55,270 bases of DNA from JBGTLU01 sp041743935 (lineage in GTDB: Bacteria; Bacteroidota; Bacteroidia; Sphingobacteriales; Sphingobacteriaceae). Below the pieces are notes generated by a model. It saw only the letters and a program-made list of their open reading frames with translations. It was not told the origin of the DNA and did not search any database. Of this stretch, positions 53,155 through 55,270 are shown piece by piece. The DNA lies in NCBI GenBank assembly GCA_041743935.1, contig JBGTLU010000043.1, forward strand, positions 1-55,270, written 5' to 3'. A program made the position numbers and the translations under genes. Numbering within the stretch: position 1 is the first letter of the stretch; every line of letters starts with the position of its first letter.

Positions 53155-53928
53155 ATGGCTTTTGTAACATCAAGAATTGAAAACAGAATTGCTCAAATTA
53201 GCATAAACAGAGCAGAAAAAAGAAATGCGCTAAACCAACAAGTAGTTTCCGAGTTAAAAGATGCATTTACACTACTTAGTTCGAATGAAAAAGTAAAAGT
53301 AATCATTCTAAAATCTGATGGAGAAGTTTTCAGTGCTGGTGCAGATCTAGATTATTTACAGACCTTACAAAAAAATACTCCGGAAGAAAATTTAGACGAT
53401 AGTAATAACTTAAAAGAACTTTTTCGAACCATTTATGAGTGTCCAAAAGTAGTAATTGCTCAGGTACAGGGACATGCCATAGCTGGTGGAAGTGGATTAG
53501 TTTCGGTTTGTGATTTTGCTTTTTCTGCACCCCATGCTCAGTTTGGTTATACCGAAGTAAAAATAGGCTTTGTACCAGCTATTGTTGCTTTATTTCTTAT
53601 CAGAAAAGTAGGGGAAAGTATTGCAAAAGAACTGTTATTAACAGGCAATTTAATCTCTGCCCAAAGTGCTCTACAAATAGGTTTCATTCATACGATTGCA
53701 GAAAAAGAAGATTTAGAAAGCAAGGTTTTAGATTTCGCACAAAATATTGCAAATTCTACTTCGGCTAATTCTATTGCCATAACTAAGCAATTAATTAACA
53801 ATCTTCCAACCTTAGATTTTCGCCAAGCATTGGTTTATGCTGCCGAAATTAACGCAAAGACAAGGTCTACAGACGATTTTCAAAAGGGTATAAATGCATT
53901 TCTTACCAAACAAAAATTAAAATGGTAA
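53155..53928 (+). CDS. enoyl-CoA hydratase/isomerase family protein
   Basis: The 257-residue crotonase-fold protein has the oxyanion loops VFSAGADLDYL and GHAIAGGSGLVSVCDFAF and TEVKIGFVPAIV, where the first catalytic Glu of the family sits. It could be a methylglutaconyl-CoA hydratase or a short-chain enoyl-CoA hydratase; the motifs do not decide. It begins 1 base after comEC, so it probably shares that transcript, although the functions look unrelated. Confidence 0.9.
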   Translation: MAFVTSRIENRIAQISINRAEKRNALNQQVVSELKDAFTLLSSNEKVKVIILKSDGEVFSAGADLDYLQTLQKNTPEENLDDSNNLKELFRTIYECPKVVIAQVQGHAIAGGSGLVSVCDFAFSAPHAQFGYTEVKIGFVPAIVALFLIRKVGESIAKELLLTGNLISAQSALQIGFIHTIAEKEDLESKVLDFAQNIANSTSANSIAITKQLINNLPTLDFRQALVYAAEINAKTRSTDDFQKGINAFLTKQKLKW

Positions 53929-53972
53929 TTGCAATATTTTAATATTCGCTTAACATTAACCAAATTTGGGAC

Positions 53973-55270
53973 ATGAAAGTCCTGATTCAAGAAATAAAAA
54001 AATATTTAAGTTTTATCTTTTTCTGGCTGCTTTTCTTTGCTATCTACAGAACACTCTTTATTGCAAACTCCTGGCATTTATTTGCTGAAATAAGTTGGGC
54101 TGAAATTTTAAAAACATTTTGGTATGGATTAAAAATGGATTTATCCATTACCGCTTATTTTGCTCTAATTCCTATCCTATTCTGGTCCGTGTTGCTTTTC
54201 TTACCCAATCATTATATTCCGTTGAAATGGTTTAGGGGCTACATGATTTTTTTAATTTCAGTAGTGGTAATATCCGGTGGATTCGATTTTCATATTTACA
54301 GAGAATGGGGAACAAAACTTAATTTTAGGGCATTAGAATTTGCGTTTAGCTCACCAGGCGAGGCTTATGCAAGCATTAAATCATCTCCAATGATTAGTTC
54401 TTTATTGCTAGGAGCATTTTTAGCAGGCATCGGAATTGCCTTAGCCTATTTTTTAATTAATGAAGTTAAAGAACCCATTCAATTACATCCAATATTAAAA
54501 ACATTGTTTATTATTATTTTAATAGGTATAAATTTTTTAATGATGCGTGGTGGATGGCAAATTGCACCCATGAATTTGGCTGCTGTTTATCACTCCGAAA
54601 AAGCTGTTTTAAATCATTCTGCAGTAAATACTCAATGGAGTTTAATGCAAAATTACTTAGAAAACAGTACATCTGACAAGAACCCATTTGACTACATAAC
54701 ATTAGAAGAAGCTAAACCATACATAGACGAATTATACGAAACAGAGGAAGAATTTGTCTCGATTTTAAATACTGACAGACCAAATGTAGTACTTATATTA
54801 TTAGAGAGTTTTACTGCCGATATAGTTGAATCATTAGGAGGAGAAACCGGGGTTACCCCCTATTTAGAAGAATTAATTACAGAAGGTTTATTATTTACAA
54901 ATATTTATGCAAGTGGCGATAGATCAGATAAAGGTTTGATTGCAATACTGAGTGGTTTCCCAACCCAAGCACGAAAAAGCATAATCATGCAAAGTGAAAA
55001 AGCCGATAAACTTCCATCCATTTCTAAATCTCTATTAAATGATGGATATTCCACTTCGTTTTTATATGGTGGCGAATTAGCATTCTCTAATTTTAGAACC
55101 TATTTATTATCGCAGGGTTTTGTAAATTTAGTTTCTAAAAATAATTTTAGCAGAAAAGAAATTACCTCAAAATGGGGTGCGCATGATAATCTAGTATTTA
55201 TAAAAAAACTGCAGCTATTAGATAATACTACCCAGCCTTTTTTATCTACCATACTTACTTTAAGTAATCA
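53973..55270 (+). CDS. LTA synthase family protein / sulfatase domain (3' truncated by window)
   Basis: The frame is open from ATG 53973 to the last base with no stop, so the gene continues past the window. About 430 residues are seen: five N-terminal membrane segments (for example YLSFIFFWLLFFAIY) and then an extracytoplasmic sulfatase-type domain beginning RPNVVLILLESFTADI. The stretch SGDRSDKGLIAILSG sits where family enzymes carry the nucleophilic Thr; here a Ser is a candidate. In Gram-negative Bacteroidota, relatives transfer phosphoglycerol or phosphoethanolamine to envelope glycans or lipid A. The acceptor is unknown. Confidence 0.88.
   Translation, partial: MKVLIQEIKKYLSFIFFWLLFFAIYRTLFIANSWHLFAEISWAEILKTFWYGLKMDLSITAYFALIPILFWSVLLFLPNHYIPLKWFRGYMIFLISVVVISGGFDFHIYREWGTKLNFRALEFAFSSPGEAYASIKSSPMISSLLLGAFLAGIGIALAYFLINEVKEPIQLHPILKTLFIIILIGINFLMMRGGWQIAPMNLAAVYHSEKAVLNHSAVNTQWSLMQNYLENSTSDKNPFDYITLEEAKPYIDELYETEEEFVSILNTDRPNVVLILLESFTADIVESLGGETGVTPYLEELITEGLLFTNIYASGDRSDKGLIAILSGFPTQARKSIIMQSEKADKLPSISKSLLNDGYSTSFLYGGELAFSNFRTYLLSQGFVNLVSKNNFSRKEITSKWGAHDNLVFIKKLQLLDNTTQPFLSTILTLSN

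Overview
The window reads as a low-GC chromosome segment of a Bacteroidota bacterium, most likely Sphingobacteriales or a near relative. The evidence is a SusC/SusD pair, promoters of the Bacteroides type (-7 TAnnTTTG), almost no Shine-Dalgarno sequences, several TTG starts, and Bacteroidota-typical genes such as WbqC, a short group III-fold arginine decarboxylase, and the lptD / amidase / MlaD neighbourhood. The placement below phylum level is inference. I found no tRNA, rRNA, CRISPR array, prophage or insertion sequence. Most genes are housekeeping genes packed into short operons, and only one gap exceeds 300 bases.

Layout. 1-3374: two tandem alpha/beta hydrolases (the first cut by the window edge), then a methionine/glutamine-type aminotransferase paired with an omega-amidase. 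3408-7486: bioB, a WbqC protein divergent from a lipid A-type acyltransferase plus a family 2 glycosyltransferase, and aroQ. 7513-9973: a XerD-type recombinase and a MATE efflux pump whose leader looks strongly structured. 10004-14298: prmC divergent from a tight run ribD - EamA transporter - YigZ - nucleoside phosphorylase. 14267-16801: a futalosine menaquinone operon (mqnE - histidine phosphatase - mqnA). 17039-21400: a transsulfuration enzyme, carbonic anhydrase, a 2-oxoacid dehydrogenase E2 and cinA. 21402-25852: envelope genes lptD, an amidase and an MlaD/MCE protein. 26039-31574: ferritin and a SusC-SusD-lipoprotein operon. 31775-37019: 3-hydroxyacyl-CoA dehydrogenase, then an arginine cluster (argS, arginase, arginine decarboxylase). 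37020-38003: a gene-free array of short palindromes in nested direct repeats. 38004-43189: an RluA enzyme, a PhoB/PhoR-like two-component system, a TlpA-like thioredoxin and gatB. 43326-48084: a secreted basic protein, alaS, and an M23 peptidase coupled to a small MerR regulator. 48130-53153: two predicted outer-membrane barrels, one with a ComEA-like helix-hairpin-helix, directly before comEC. 53155-55270: an enoyl-CoA hydratase and a truncated LTA-synthase-family protein.

The two most promising leads are the leader of the MATE gene (8461-8567) and the barrel / HhH-barrel / ComEC cluster. The MATE leader can form a long stem that buries the start codon around two hairpins and carries a competing copy of one stem strand, as a translational switch would. 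The ComEC cluster could be a Bacteroidota DNA-uptake module. The palindrome array is the third: its copies differ mainly in the hairpin loops, and its repeat families change orientation near the middle. All structural and functional claims here come from reading the sequence by eye; no folding, alignment or database search was run.
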